This document shows positions 44,081 to 52,320 of a stretch of DNA of 64,000 bases, one piece after another. Location: the NCBI GenBank assembly GCA_000507305.1, contig DF239165.1, positions 121,519 through 185,518 of the forward strand, written 5' to 3'. Within the stretch, counting starts at the first letter, position 1. The number at the start of each line of letters is the position of its first letter. The DNA is from Breviolum minutum Mf 1.05b.01. Its lineage: Eukaryota > Sar > Dinophyceae > Suessiales > Symbiodiniaceae. The position numbers were made by a program, and so were the translations under genes. The notes below the pieces were generated by a model. That model was not told the origin of the DNA, searched no databases, and worked only from the letters and a program-made list of their open reading frames with translations.

Positions 44081-46190
44081 TTTTTTCCACAAAAAAACAT
44101 CCAAGGCGTTTGCAGTTGACACACGTCGTGCCCTAAATGCGTCTACGAGAGGAAGGGGCACCACTAACATTGAAACTGATGAGCTGAAGATACACAATGA
44201 AGGGACCAAGAATGCAACAAGGGATTTGACAAGACGATTTCATTCTATGGGTTTCTCACTGCCGATTAGGATTTCCTCTGTTTGCCATGATTTGCCTGAT
44301 GGTGAAACAGTAACAACACATTGGATAAAAACAAGTGATTGGGTGCGGTTGCTGGTACGGAAAGCCCCTATCTGTTTGTTTGGTGATTGCCCAAACACTG
44401 GTCTTCAGCTTGAAGCTTTTTGGAGTCTGTATAAGCAACATCATCCTCAGCATGAAGTGTACCAGCACCACGCCAATGATTTGCATTGCACTATCCCATT
44501 ATCTCTGTTTGGGGATGAAGGGAGAGGCCCCAAACGGGGAAACTTTTTGATTTGGTCCCTGGAGTCACCAATTGGCGTGAAAGATTTGGATAGCAAGTGG
44601 ACATGCAAATGTGAAACAAATCTCGCCAAACTTCCTCGGCATTTAACCAGTGATGTGATTTTGGGAGTATACGAAAAGGTTCGAGATGAAGTTTATCAAC
44701 GTGCAAGTAAACAAATGACAAACATGACCGAACATTCGTATGTGACCCGTCATTTGATCTTTGGGATGCCTCATTGGCTCTACAAAGACGATAAGCAACT
44801 GGTGTTGGAGAATCACATTGCTGCCATTACAGCTGACATGAAAGATCTTTTTACTTCTGGAGTTGACATTGATGGTGTCACCTACTTTGGAGCTCTTGTT
44901 GCCATCAAGGGGGATATGAAGCATCACCACTCTTTGGGATTAAATCGATCATATCACACACTTCAAGCTGGCATGATGTGCAGTCTTTGTGAAGCTGGAA
45001 GTGATGGGGTTCCCTTTGAGTCACACCAAGCCGACCCTGACTGGGCATCCACACTTTTTCGCTCGAGGCCATGGGACCAGAAGCCCATGATCACCAACAT
45101 CCAGTACGACCTTGGTGCACCGGAACGGTCATTTGCCCTAGACCCCTTCCACCTGTTCAAGGTGGGACTGGGCAGAGACTTGTGTGGCTCCATGATCGTT
45201 TATCTATCACGTGCAGGTTTCTTTGACGAAGCGCCTTACTTTAGATAAAGTTTAACTTTTTATGTTCACTTTTTTCAGTTTGTAGAACATGTGTTCACAA
45301 AGTTTGTATCCTACCCTCATCTTCCAAGTTCGTAAAAATATCTAATGTTATAATGGAACCAGTGATCTAATTTCCTGATCATAATTTATAATATTTAACT
45401 GGCAGCTTGATTCCAAAATATGGGGAACTGGAAGATCAGGGTTGGCTATCTTGTCTTGGTGGGGGCAGTTTCCAAGGAAGATCGAGCAGGGCATCCCCGT
45501 CAGAAGAAAACTTTAAAGGCACGATTGAATCGTGGTCACTCCCATTTCGCCTTTTGGTGCAAAACAAATCACTACTCACCGGGATTGCGTTCGTTCAGTC
45601 CTTCATACTTTCAAGTGAAGAGTAAATCATCATTCGCTTGGTCGAACAGCAAGGGGTCTGACACAACCCTGATGCTAAAGTGGTTGGTGTTTTTTGTTGG
45701 CTTGCAGCTTTGTCAACGGGAAGGTTTGAGTGAGGAGCGAAAGGTTTTTTTCAAAACCTATCGTCATACTGTGATGAATGCCCTACAAGCATTTGACCTA
45801 ATGTATCATCATGGTTTGTGGCTTCCTAGGGGGTGTGCCCTAGTTTTGTATTCCCACTTTTCGTTGCTGCTAAGCGGCTACAAAAGCTGTGCTAGAATGA
45901 TGATTGATTTGGGGTGTACTGGCTTTGGACTAAAGCCTAAATTTCATGGCATAGCCCACCTGAAGTACAGCATCCGAACTGATTTGAAAAATGGATCGGC
46001 TTTAATATTGAACCCGATTCACGCCGGCAATGAGCAGAACGAAGACAAAGTTGGGAAAACATCCCGGCTATCTAAGAAGCTTTCCACCAGAACGCTTACC
46101 CTTCGAATCTTACAGCGGTACCTGCTTAAGAAAAAGGCTCTCTTGAGGAGAACCCAGATCTCAGGCAGTATTCGCAAGGTAAGTAAACCG
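33389..46190 (+). CDS. Giant multi-exon dinoflagellate-type protein (methyltransferase-like, basic and transposase-like parts)
   Basis: About twenty plus-strand exon blocks in consistent order, all beginning after AG. In order: acidic N-part (about 33,389-34,055), lysine-rich repeat exon (34,470-35,510), small exons (35.6-36.8 kb), methyltransferase-like module (36,975-38,430), helical exons (38.55-39.48 kb), 'PRADG' block (40.13-40.68 kb), acidic/coiled/basic block (41.96-43.25 kb), short W-rich exons (43.3-43.7 kb) and a large C-terminal part (44.10-46.19 kb). I remember proteins with these same blocks in this order as a much-expanded family in dinoflagellate genomes, without a name or known function. 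Frames inside blocks are open, so the copy looks intact rather than decayed. It may be more than one gene. The last visible donor at 46,178 is a clean GTAAGT, so at least one more exon follows. Confidence 0.7.
34470..35512 (+). CDS. Giant gene, lysine-rich repeat exon
   Basis: A single ~1-kb open frame. The N-terminal half is acidic and Pro/Thr/Ser-rich. It is followed by KTRKRKRAEGDGEGSEEDSE, a run of about ten Lys-Ala pairs, and then three copies of TPTKGKG with the short spacer TK or KT. It ends KSFARRYPPKNPDGALWW, and the frame appears to continue in the next exon (about 35,599) as DPFWKFCGARYD. The Lys/Ala and TPTKGKG repeats resemble histone H1-like tails and several nuclear localisation signals, so a nuclear, DNA-associated protein is likely by composition. 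DNA repeats parallel the peptide repeats, so their number may be unstable. Confidence 0.72.
35599..36830 (+). CDS. Giant gene, small exons between basic tail and methyltransferase-like module
   Basis: About 35,599-35,700 reads DPFWKFCGARYDSVVGLPEH then AAKEWAELFL. About 36,395-36,520 reads MLFEVVCTTAFDMFLRAGI. About 36,527-36,612 and 36,700-36,825 (EMTPSELELVVRRMIKLGAP) also look coding. Mostly helical, no domain known; joins not verified. Confidence 0.5.
36975..38430 (+). CDS. Giant gene, Rossmann/methyltransferase-like module
   Basis: Exon about 36,975-37,120 reads LEVIEFFAGTGRLCRLAKSL and then HDLGYDDTKNKSAMNIN: a strand-glycine-loop-helix with acidic end of strand 2, like motif I of SAM-dependent methyltransferases. 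Exon 37,338-37,503 reads ALICLMGICCSSWVTINAGT then SLRSWMNPMGC. Later pieces read VVEQQPSN (37,615) and IENPMTSIIFEHDRMKWLV (37,708). Exon about 37,880-38,110 reads AFWMKLWGHPTYKRTKVWST. Cys-rich CCSSW and the (V)EQ-P/ENP element sit where C5-cytosine methyltransferases have PCQ and ENV, but neither motif is exact. Seen: fold-like motifs. Inferred: methyltransferase ancestry; activity is unproven. The donor after MNIN is GA. Confidence 0.6.
38165..38308 (+). repeat. CAT tract with duplicated ~70-bp unit in an intron of the giant gene
   Basis: Two tandem copies of a CAT run followed by CGTCATCATAGAAAAAGCGT and GCCCGTTTTGGAGCCCCATT. The same unit occurs inverted in another intron (43,915-44,075). 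Confidence 0.9.
38550..39483 (+). CDS. Giant gene, helical exons after the methyltransferase-like module
   Basis: About 38,553-38,700 reads VDMKISLPQLIQQMSEPDHW and AECLAYVRSSKYLIVSDEF. About 38,985-39,085 reads VHKATMSLESDPMYLQMMEE. About 39,200-39,480 is open, Pro/Gly-rich at its end, and stops at 39,481. Amphipathic helices, no named domain. Confidence 0.5.
38838..38900 (+). repeat. Three tandem 20-21-bp units (TTCGGCGACTTTTSSYGAAC)
   Basis: Units differ at two or three positions (cccgaac, ggtgaac, ccccgac). Non-coding. Confidence 0.85.
39540..39760. repeat. TA-rich repeats
   Basis: Several (TA)n runs between exons of the giant gene; no other signal. Confidence 0.8.
40130..40680 (+). CDS. 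Giant gene, LRRVLAPRADG block
   Basis: Exon about 40,130-40,390 has an acidic lead (ASEQPEEKDEKGDVTPAQ), then NAIRLRLRRVLAPRADGTFL and LYALFEKSGYDKDR. Exon about 40,573-40,680 reads DIFVRKIKKVYQQIEENSME and FEFLSEADMEGLGWSE, apparently ending at a GA donor. These blocks are among the most recognisable of the dinoflagellate family as I remember it. The following exon (about 40,830) is lysine-rich and less clear. Function unknown. Confidence 0.62.
41445..41515 (+). repeat. (CATA)n tetranucleotide repeat
   Basis: Imperfect catacata run within a ~700-base intron (41,240-41,950) that otherwise shows nothing. Confidence 0.85.
41960..43255 (+). CDS. Giant gene, acidic, coiled-coil and basic exons
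   Basis: About 41,960-42,112 reads RVTRKNIVEKVVEDEMEEGE and ends in a Gly/Ala run. About 42,290-42,520 reads SAMQKRINKLYEHETKLKEL. About 42,620-42,740 reads LLEKVTEHTKKMVALEEQIN. About 42,835-42,895 reads QKDLRTDLNSAKQMLG. About 43,000-43,250 is basic and Pro/Ala-rich, reading KTAPKAPAGKAKAKALP. The heptad pattern across three exons indicates a coiled coil interrupted by introns. The basic end resembles the lysine-rich tail upstream, again suggesting a nuclear protein. Confidence 0.58.
43304..43740 (+). CDS. Giant gene, short W/H-rich exons
   Basis: About 43,304-43,450 reads GHVGQVVGHLGKYCTSYRSR then VQRWRHWECEKAFGFVL. About 43,630-43,738 reads RTLAESFGDGVPNSAHVLIC. Position between the basic block and the large C-terminal part is conserved in the family as remembered. 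Function unknown. Confidence 0.5.
43915..44075 (-). repeat. GAT tract plus inverted copy of the 38.2-kb unit
   Basis: GAGAAAATGGGGCTCCAAAA and CGGGCACGCTTTTTCTATGA, then a long GAT/GAC run: the reverse complement of the unit at 38,165-38,308. Lies in the intron just before the C-terminal exon of the giant gene. His-rich minus-strand frames here are artefacts. Confidence 0.9.
44103..45248 (+). CDS. Giant gene, C-terminal part 1 (possible CACTA-transposase-like domain)
   Basis: About 380 codons open from the acceptor at 44,102. It reads CHDLPDGETVTTHWIKTSDW, LQLEAFWSLYKQHHPQHEVY, PLSLFGDEGRGPKRGNFLIW, ITADMKDLFTSGVDIDGVTY, VAIKGDMKHHHSLGLNRSY, MMCSLCEAG and FALDPFHLFKVGLGRDLCGS. The order is: Asp-Glu-Gly before a hydrophobic strand; an L..L...GV.idG helix; an Asp in a '.kGD...h..l' segment; then a C..C pair. 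This parallels tnp2-type CACTA transposases (ssDG.., L..ELk.LW..GV, t..D.Pa..., CP.C). Seen: motif order. Inferred: distant DDE-transposase ancestry. It is otherwise an unnamed domain of an expanded dinoflagellate family. Confidence 0.65.
   Translation, partial: KAFAVDTRRALNASTRGRGTTNIETDELKIHNEGTKNATRDLTRRFHSMGFSLPIRISSVCHDLPDGETVTTHWIKTSDWVRLLVRKAPICLFGDCPNTGLQLEAFWSLYKQHHPQHEVYQHHANDLHCTIPLSLFGDEGRGPKRGNFLIWSLESPIGVKDLDSKWTCKCETNLAKLPRHLTSDVILGVYEKVRDEVYQRASKQMTNMTEHSYVTRHLIFGMPHWLYKDDKQLVLENHIAAITADMKDLFTSGVDIDGVTYFGALVAIKGDMKHHHSLGLNRSYHTLQAGMMCSLCEAGSDGVPFESHQADPDWASTLFRSRPWDQKPMITNIQYDLGAPERSFALDPFHLFKVGLGRDLCGSMIVYLSRAGFFDEAPYFR
45473..46190 (+). CDS. Giant gene, C-terminal part 2
   Basis: One open exon of about 235 codons, starting after AG at 45,472. 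Key blocks: RLNRGHSHFAFWCKTNHYSP, AWSNSKGSDTTLMLKWLVFF, LGCTGFGLKPKFHGIAHLKY, NEQNEDKVGKTSRLSKKLST and ILQRYLLKKKALLRR. The 'K.H...HL' followed by a polar E-rich segment and a 'yl.+...' helix resembles the C-terminal part of plant CACTA transposases (the DUF4218-like region with its acidic residue). It ends at a canonical GTAAGT donor at about 46,178, so the protein goes on. Confidence 0.65.
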
Positions 46191-46609
46191 GGATGAACTG
46201 AAATGGTTTTTTTAAAGTTCTATCAGTATGTCTTGTCTTATCAACTGAAGCTATGAAACTCATAATTGCAAATCAGTAAGGTTTACTTACACACCTGTTC
46301 CTAGTGAAGCTGCAACTTGGTACCCGGACATCGGCATCGGGCATTGGCAATGGGAGGCAAAAGGATATGCAAGTGTCCACTTGGGAGTGGTGAGGTGGGT
46401 TGGTGGAAGGTTATGTCAAAAATGTGCTAGGATAGTAGACGAGTTTCCTCCCAAACATTCTTGATTCTGGTGTGTGGCATTTGCAAAGCTAAATCATGTT
46501 TGGGTATCATCACCAACATTCAACAACCATTAGATGAATCGTTGGTAGTGATCTTTACGGGTATGAACCTTGATTGCTACTCGGCCATTTCCAGACCAAC
46601 CAATGTAAC

Positions 46610-46785
46610 ATTTTTTTCAAGAAACATAGGAATTGATCTGCGGCAGAATTTATTTTCTGTCGGCATTTTTGCCTACATGTCGGCTGATTTTTTTTGGGAC
46701 CTTAAGCATCGGCAGAAAAAACCATCTGCGGCAAATCCTCCCGAACACTTTTCCAACGGCAGAAATTTCTGCTGACGGAGGATCT
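46610..46785. mobile_element. Short TIR element, CGGC-rich family, copy 2
   Basis: CTGCGGCAGAATTTATTTTC near the left end and GGCAGAAATTTCTGCTGACGG at the right are imperfect inverted repeats. The middle shares TTTGGGACC..GCATCGGCA with the element at 30,980-31,105. Confidence 0.65.
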
Positions 46786-46856
46786 AGGTATTTCCGTTAG
46801 AAACTGGTGAATCGCCGGATGTCTTCCAACAACAGTGCCCCAGTTGCTGCACCTGG

Positions 46857-47090
46857 GTGATGCACCTGGGTCCAACCTTGAGGGATAAGCGGATAACCAA
46901 CAAATGGCTGGGGCCCGGTGCTGATGCTCAACCCGCAGGTCAGCAAGTGCCGCAACTGCTATGGACCTTGCAGATCTGGCAGTCTTGTGAAAAGTTGTTA
47001 GGGGCTCTCAGATCTGACTGGTGCCTGCTGCATGGGATGCAGTTCAAAGCCTACCTTTTTGGGTTGTTACCCTCCGAAAAATGGAGTGAG
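46857..47090 (+). other. Coding-like plus-strand stretch of unknown nature
   Basis: Open frame reading LRDKRITNKWLGPGADAQPA, LLWTLQIWQSCEKLLGALRS and MQFKAYLFGLLPSEKW. The composition looks protein-like and it is the last such piece before the repeat field. It could be a further exon of the giant gene. The frame later runs into a MITE (47,095 on), which is not coding. Confidence 0.35.
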
Positions 47091-47094
47091 TTAC

Positions 47095-47213
47095 CTGGTT
47101 CCCTTAATAGGTGGGATCGATACCATGAAAAATCCCCCAATTGGCAGTATATACCACTTATATATTGCCTATTGGGTGATTATATATCACCTACCACCTA
47201 TTAAGGGAACCAG
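47095..47213. mobile_element. MITE-like element, family C
   Basis: 119 bp with a perfect 20-bp terminal inverted repeat, CTGGTTCCCTTAATAGGTGG. A degraded relative begins near 60,560 (GGTTTCCCTTAATAAGG). Confidence 0.88.
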
Positions 47214-47225
47214 AAACAGCTATTG

Positions 47226-47335
47226 ACCTCCAGTAAACTAACATGGCTGGCTGGAAAATGGACCCGGATTGAACATGTATTTCAAGATTGAAGATGGGGG
47301 ATTTTCCAGCCAGCTATGTTAGGAAAAACCGGAGG
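47226..47335. mobile_element. MITE-like element, family A copy 2
   Basis: Ends CCTCCAGTAAACTAACATGG and inverted CCGG.. with AACATAGCTGGCTGGAAAAT; adjacent to family C. Confidence 0.8.
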
Positions 47336-47734
47336 GCACTCCCCCAACTAATATTGGTTGTGTACTTGGCTGTTTCGGGATAAAAATGGCATGGTTCTAC
47401 TACCTCTTGTGACCTTTAAGAGTTGCTCCAGGGAACGATCACTAGTATCCCCTACCGATCCCAGCCGGCACTTTTTTTTGAGTAGATGAATCTGACCGAA
47501 CTTCCCAAGGTGGCATATTAGTTAGTTTGCCCGGGAGGGTATGGTTTTCAATTGAGCAATGACCAGCTAAGGTTTTTTGTTCGTGTCGTTGTTTTTTCTG
47601 TCGTTGTTTTTTTTTGTGGATTATATTTCATGAAAAGGCATAAAATTACCACCTGGAGTGGATTTTTTTTAAGAAGTCGCTCCCCAGATCCTGAACATCC
47701 ACCACCCTAGGATTTCCCCAATGAAATGGCACCT

Positions 47735-47858
47735 TGCAGGTGATTCAATTCATGACCCACCTTCATCCCCAAAAGTTGGAGGTCACAAAAAGCCCCTTCA
47801 AAGGGTCACAAATATTCACCATCCCAAAAAGGTCACGAATTGTTTGAATCACCAGGTT
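47735..47858. mobile_element. MITE-like element, family H copy 1
   Basis: Ends GCAGGTGATTCAATTCATGA and inverted CCTGGTGATTCAAACAATTCG; about 124 bp, with internal GGTCAC/GTGACC repeats. Second copy at 60,732-60,824. Confidence 0.78.
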
Positions 47859-48244
47859 GAAGAGTTTTTTTTTGCCACCAGGTGAAACGTGCAACTTCAC
47901 GCTGTGCGAGAACTGTTCGACGAAAATGGGGCAGGTGAACCAACGACTGCGGAAGGGTTCAAGGTTGAGGTTTGGATCCACAAAAAGCCTTCCCCCCCAA
48001 CAGCTTGAAGGTTGGTGAAATGATACGTTTGCTTAGGTGACGCGGGTTTTCAAAGACAGGTATGGATAGGAGGTGGTTTGAAAATTGACGTGGTAAAAAA
48101 AGATAGGTGGTGGATAGGTCCTAGTGGTGGTTTGTTGAAGCGTTTTTTTTGATCTTTTTTTGCCCCTGAAAAAATTGTTGGAAATGATTCCCAAGTTGAC
48201 ATTGAGCTTATTTTGTTTCAAATGGGTGGGGTAAAACCTGCCAG

Positions 48245-48350
48245 CTACCCTCCCTGAAACTAACATAGCCCGTGAAAATCTCCATCTTTCCTAGAAAATA
48301 CCATCCAAACGGTGGATTTTCCATGGCTATGTTAGTTTATAGGAGGGTAG
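48245..48350. mobile_element. MITE-like element, family A copy 3
   Basis: 106 bp, imperfect 25-bp terminal inverted repeats, CTACCCTCCCTGAAACTAAC / CTACCCTCCTATAAACTAAC, followed on both sides by ATAGCC. Confidence 0.9.
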
Positions 48351-48829
48351 ATTGTATTACTTTGTTTTGACTCTGGTGTAATTGATGGTGATAGAGAGTG
48401 ATATGCCAAAGGCAATGGCGACGTGAAGCAACGCATGAGAAGCCAGTTATTAGCTGGTTTCCAACAAACTCAGTCTCGTTGCATGAATTTCCTCGCGCTT
48501 ATCATTTTTCACCAAACGGTGCGTAGGTATTTGTATTAACTATAGGTGGTTTGAACATTTTTTTCGTTTCAATCCTTGGCGAAGTTTTCCCAAAAATTGA
48601 CTAGAGCTATGATATTGTTCAACACAGAACATAAACCATCAACTAGCTGTGTATTTTCTCACCAAAATGTCCTCAACAATTCAGGAATCTTAGGAGGTCT
48701 TTTTGTGAAATCTCGGAATGATTCACGATTAGACTATCGACAGTTAGGAGTTGAAATGCGGAAGTTTTGTTGATTTTTAGGTGGCAGTTTCTGGAGTATT
48801 TTTCATAATATATTCTCAATTTTCCAGTG

Positions 48830-49380
48830 ACATGACGCCAAGGCGGTTGCAGGCGTGCGAAAGGGCGGCGTCCTCGTGCGCCGGCCAGGGGCGGCGACAC
48901 AAGGCGCACGTGGGGGGATTCGGCGAGCAGGGACCCTAGCTAGACAGGCCAGGTGGTACGGGTGCTCGCAGCCGGGCCAGTGGACCCGAATGCGGTGACG
49001 GGACCCTTACGCAAGGATCGGATGCAGGGGGAGGCAACGAGGCCGTCCTCACTGCTGCTGTCCAAACGTGTGATGGCGGTCGGGGAGTCATGCGCTTGAG
49101 CCGAAACGGGCTGCGTTGCCCCCCCTGCCGACAACCATTCCTCTTGCTGCCAAGAGGCTTGGTGGTGGCGAGGCAGACGCTCGGGCGCCGCCATGGCTGG
49201 AGCAGACGCACGTGGTGCTGCAAGCTTGTATTTGGTGCATATACCGTTCGTCCCTGCGAGGTACCCAAAGTAGCTGCCTCAAAGGGTGCACGGATGATGG
49301 CACAAAATGCGACCATGTCTGCGGCTCACAGTTTGTACATTTTGCAGCCTCAAGGCACCTTTCTTTTTTGGAGAATATGA
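48830..49380. other. GC-rich island of unknown origin
   Basis: About 500 bases of clearly higher GC than the surrounding sequence. It is open for long stretches on both strands (for example minus strand 49,316-48,936 and plus strand 49,090-49,380). Translations are Arg/Pro/Ala-rich and match no family I know. A polypurine tract followed by TGTC comes 125 bases after it. That would fit the 3' end of an LTR element or a retro-inserted fragment from a GC-rich gene. Confidence 0.4.
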
Positions 49381-49445
49381 AGGGCGAAGGTCATGAGAAT
49401 CTAAGGGTACCCACAGTACCCCGGCTATGCCACCTTTCCCTTTGA

Positions 49446-49514
49446 AATAAGGCCTTGATAAGGCCTAGCTAAGGTACAATAGCTGTTAAAAGGCCTTATT
49501 TCCTGGGGGGGAGT
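49446..49514 (+). repeat. Inverted AAATAAGGCCTT pair and polypurine tract
   Basis: AAATAAGGCCTT and AAGGCCTTATTT bracket about 35 bases. Directly after comes CCTGGGGGGGAG and TGTC, the same tract-plus-TG arrangement as at 1494-1505. A related aaggccttat..ggggggg segment lies at 60,568-60,606. Confidence 0.6.
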
Positions 49515-51860
49515 GTCATTTGGTCGATTCCCAATGAAAAAGTAGGAAAGGTTCAAAACTGGGTGGTTAGAAGTGATTTCTCCCACAATAAAAAAAAACA
49601 TCATAGCTCCTGAAAAGTGCTGCTTGGGAAGAGGTTTTTTTTTCCTTTTGTTTCTTTTTTTGGAGCTTTTCAGGAAGATTCCGAACGTGATGATGGAGGT
49701 TCAATTGAGCAACATGCATTTTAAAAAGGAAAGGAAAATCAAATCGATGGCAATTTTCAGCGGATTTCCCTTAGTATAATGCATGAAGTTTGAGTTGGTA
49801 AATCATCATGACCCCTGTCTAGACTTGGCTTATTTTTTTATGGATTCTACCATAAATTCATCATTGCTACACCACCCTATCTGGAAGACTATCCAACCGC
49901 CTTAAGCAAATCTAAGTTGGTTGAACTTCACCAAAAACTGCTGATGCTGTACCTATTGATTTGTAGTTTATCCGTATTGATCTCATTATGTACCACAGGT
50001 TGTATATATCCCAATTGATGAAGGTCAGAAGGTCAGATTTCTTACCATCAACAGTAGTACCGGAATCAGACAGAAACATCATCATGGAAACTGAAACAAC
50101 CATCTATTTGGAAATATGTTGTTTCAACTGGATGATGAAGCCTAAATCTTTACTTGGAATTTTCATCTCAAAAGAACCACGCTACTAAATCATCATTTCC
50201 ATCCCTTTCCAGCCCATGGAACTTCCATCCTAAATCACCAAAATATGCAGCTAGGACAGTGCGGTTCGGATCGAAATCCTGGAAATCCTAACCCCTAAGG
50301 CAAAGCCCAAAACGTCTTCTGTATTAGTAACAATGTATCAATCAAACTATAGAGACTTTGGATTGGAAATTCCTTGAAATTCGTGAAATGAACCTTTCTA
50401 AGGTTCGCATCACAAAGCTGGGCAAACAAAAACGCGACCTCACGACCCTTCCAGCTACAAATGGAGTTTGAACCCGTATCAATGACCTTATAAATGGATA
50501 ACTGGGGTTATAAGCCTCGTTTAATTATTTCACCCCAGTTAAAACTTGTAGGGGTCCCACCTTGTAACAGCTCCTCAAACAAATAATCAAACTTTTCTAG
50601 AGACTTTTCGTTGGAAATTCCTTGATTTTTTGGTTTCCTCCGAAAGTCTCCAGAAAAATCGCATGGGACTCCCACGGATCGATCAACTTATCCAGGTCGC
50701 GGAAATTCCCCAAGTTTCGTTGGAGGTGGGACCACCGTTCCACCGTTCCAAAATCCCAAGAGTGAAGGGAAAAAAGGGTGTATGTTTTTTCACCCCAAAA
50801 AAACGTGGCGTTGTTTTTTTACAACTTTTGAAGCAACATGTTTCTATTATGCGGAACTTTCAAAGTGTTCTGCAAAACTAGTTTTGGAAGGATTGTTTTG
50901 AATAAACAAAAACATGCCCAATGATTCGATTCGAAGCCAGAATCACCGTCCCAAGACATCCAGATACCTCCTGAGGTTAAGTGTTTTAGGCATTACCTTC
51001 TCAGCATGTGTTTGGATGTCTACGGCATTAAATCATGGAAACATTTGAGTATAAACCCAGATCCCGGTAGAAATGATGCAATTTGACGAATGTGCATATT
51101 TTTCGACGGTTTTGTGGGGAAAAAAAAACGCAGCACCAGAAATAAATTCACGGTTCACTTTTTCCAACCACCGGAAAAACATATCTGAAATTAGGATACC
51201 TATGGGGGGGGTATGGATATACATTTATAAAATTTGAACAAATACCAATTAATGTATTCAAGGGGGGGGGGGTACATCTAAGGGGTTAAAGGGGTAGGTA
51301 TGAATGAACAACCCCAAGTTAGGCGGTTTAAGATGAAAATGTCTAGGAGCCTACGAGTTTGAGAGCTGGGAGACTATCACGCAATCAATTTCTGATTTCA
51401 TCAATTGAATATGTTTGTTGATTTTCTGTTGTTTTTGACAACATGATGTGCTGGTTTGCCTAAGCTGTTTTTTGTTTTTTTGGGCAAGCCACAACTATGA
51501 TTAGAAGATCATAGAGGATATTGATTGTCTTCAGGTCTCATGTTGTTTCAGGTCCCAAGAGCTATTTGCTGGAGCATGTTGATTGTGTGTGGTGTTGTTA
51601 TTTTTCACCCCCCGATTTGCGGAACTCAAATTTTTTGGTGGTTTGTAGATGGATTTCCTTTTGCAAGGGATTGAAATACCTAGTTGTGATTTTGAATAAT
51701 ATGTTTCATGTTTACCTCTGCTTGGGGAAATGATCCAATTTGGCGATTGCGCATATTTTTCAAGTGGATGCTTTTTCACCGACCAACTAGAAAATTGATG
51801 CTATCCCCAAGTGACACTCCATCCATTTGCATGGTTTCCGATTATGAACACCGGACCATA

Positions 51861-52052
51861 CTACTTGGAGGATCATCCCAAACTTGCAAGTGGTTAATCA
51901 CCATGGTTAGTAAGTCCCAAGACCTGGGATTGTGGGACCCTTTCCATTCATGGCCGAAATTCATGGCTGAAATACATGGCTGAAATACATGGGGGTGGCC
52001 CAGCTCTAACTAATCTAACTACCTACAAGTCTTGGGATGATCCTCCATGTAC
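51861..52052. mobile_element. MITE-like element, family G copy 1
   Basis: About 190 bp, ends TACTTGGAGGATCATCCCAA and inverted TACATGGAGGATCATCCCAA, then cttg(c/t)a(a/g)gt on both. Contains three short atggctgaaat.cat repeats. A copy is at 57,712-57,833, and a single end near 53,519. Confidence 0.88.
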
Positions 52053-52320
52053 TACCACTGAAAGGTTCCGCGTCTTGGCAGGTCAAGTTCCGCAGAGTTT
52101 CGTAAGCCCTGTGATTGGAGGCTGGAGATTAGTCATGGACCAGGTCAATGTGTGACCTTTTTTGTTCCCCCAAACGTTGGGTTGGTCGCCGACCTCCAAC
52201 CTTTGAGGAGCCAGTCACGTTTTCACTCACCATCCCAAAAAAGGTCACCAGCAGAATTGCCATGAAGTTATTATTTTCTTTTTTAGATGTGATGATGAAT
52301 GAGGTTGGAGATGTTCACCA

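Noticed and set aside
43763-44209. His-rich 148-codon minus-strand frame
   Set aside because: GAT repeat read backwards, overlapping the real plus-strand exon of the giant gene.
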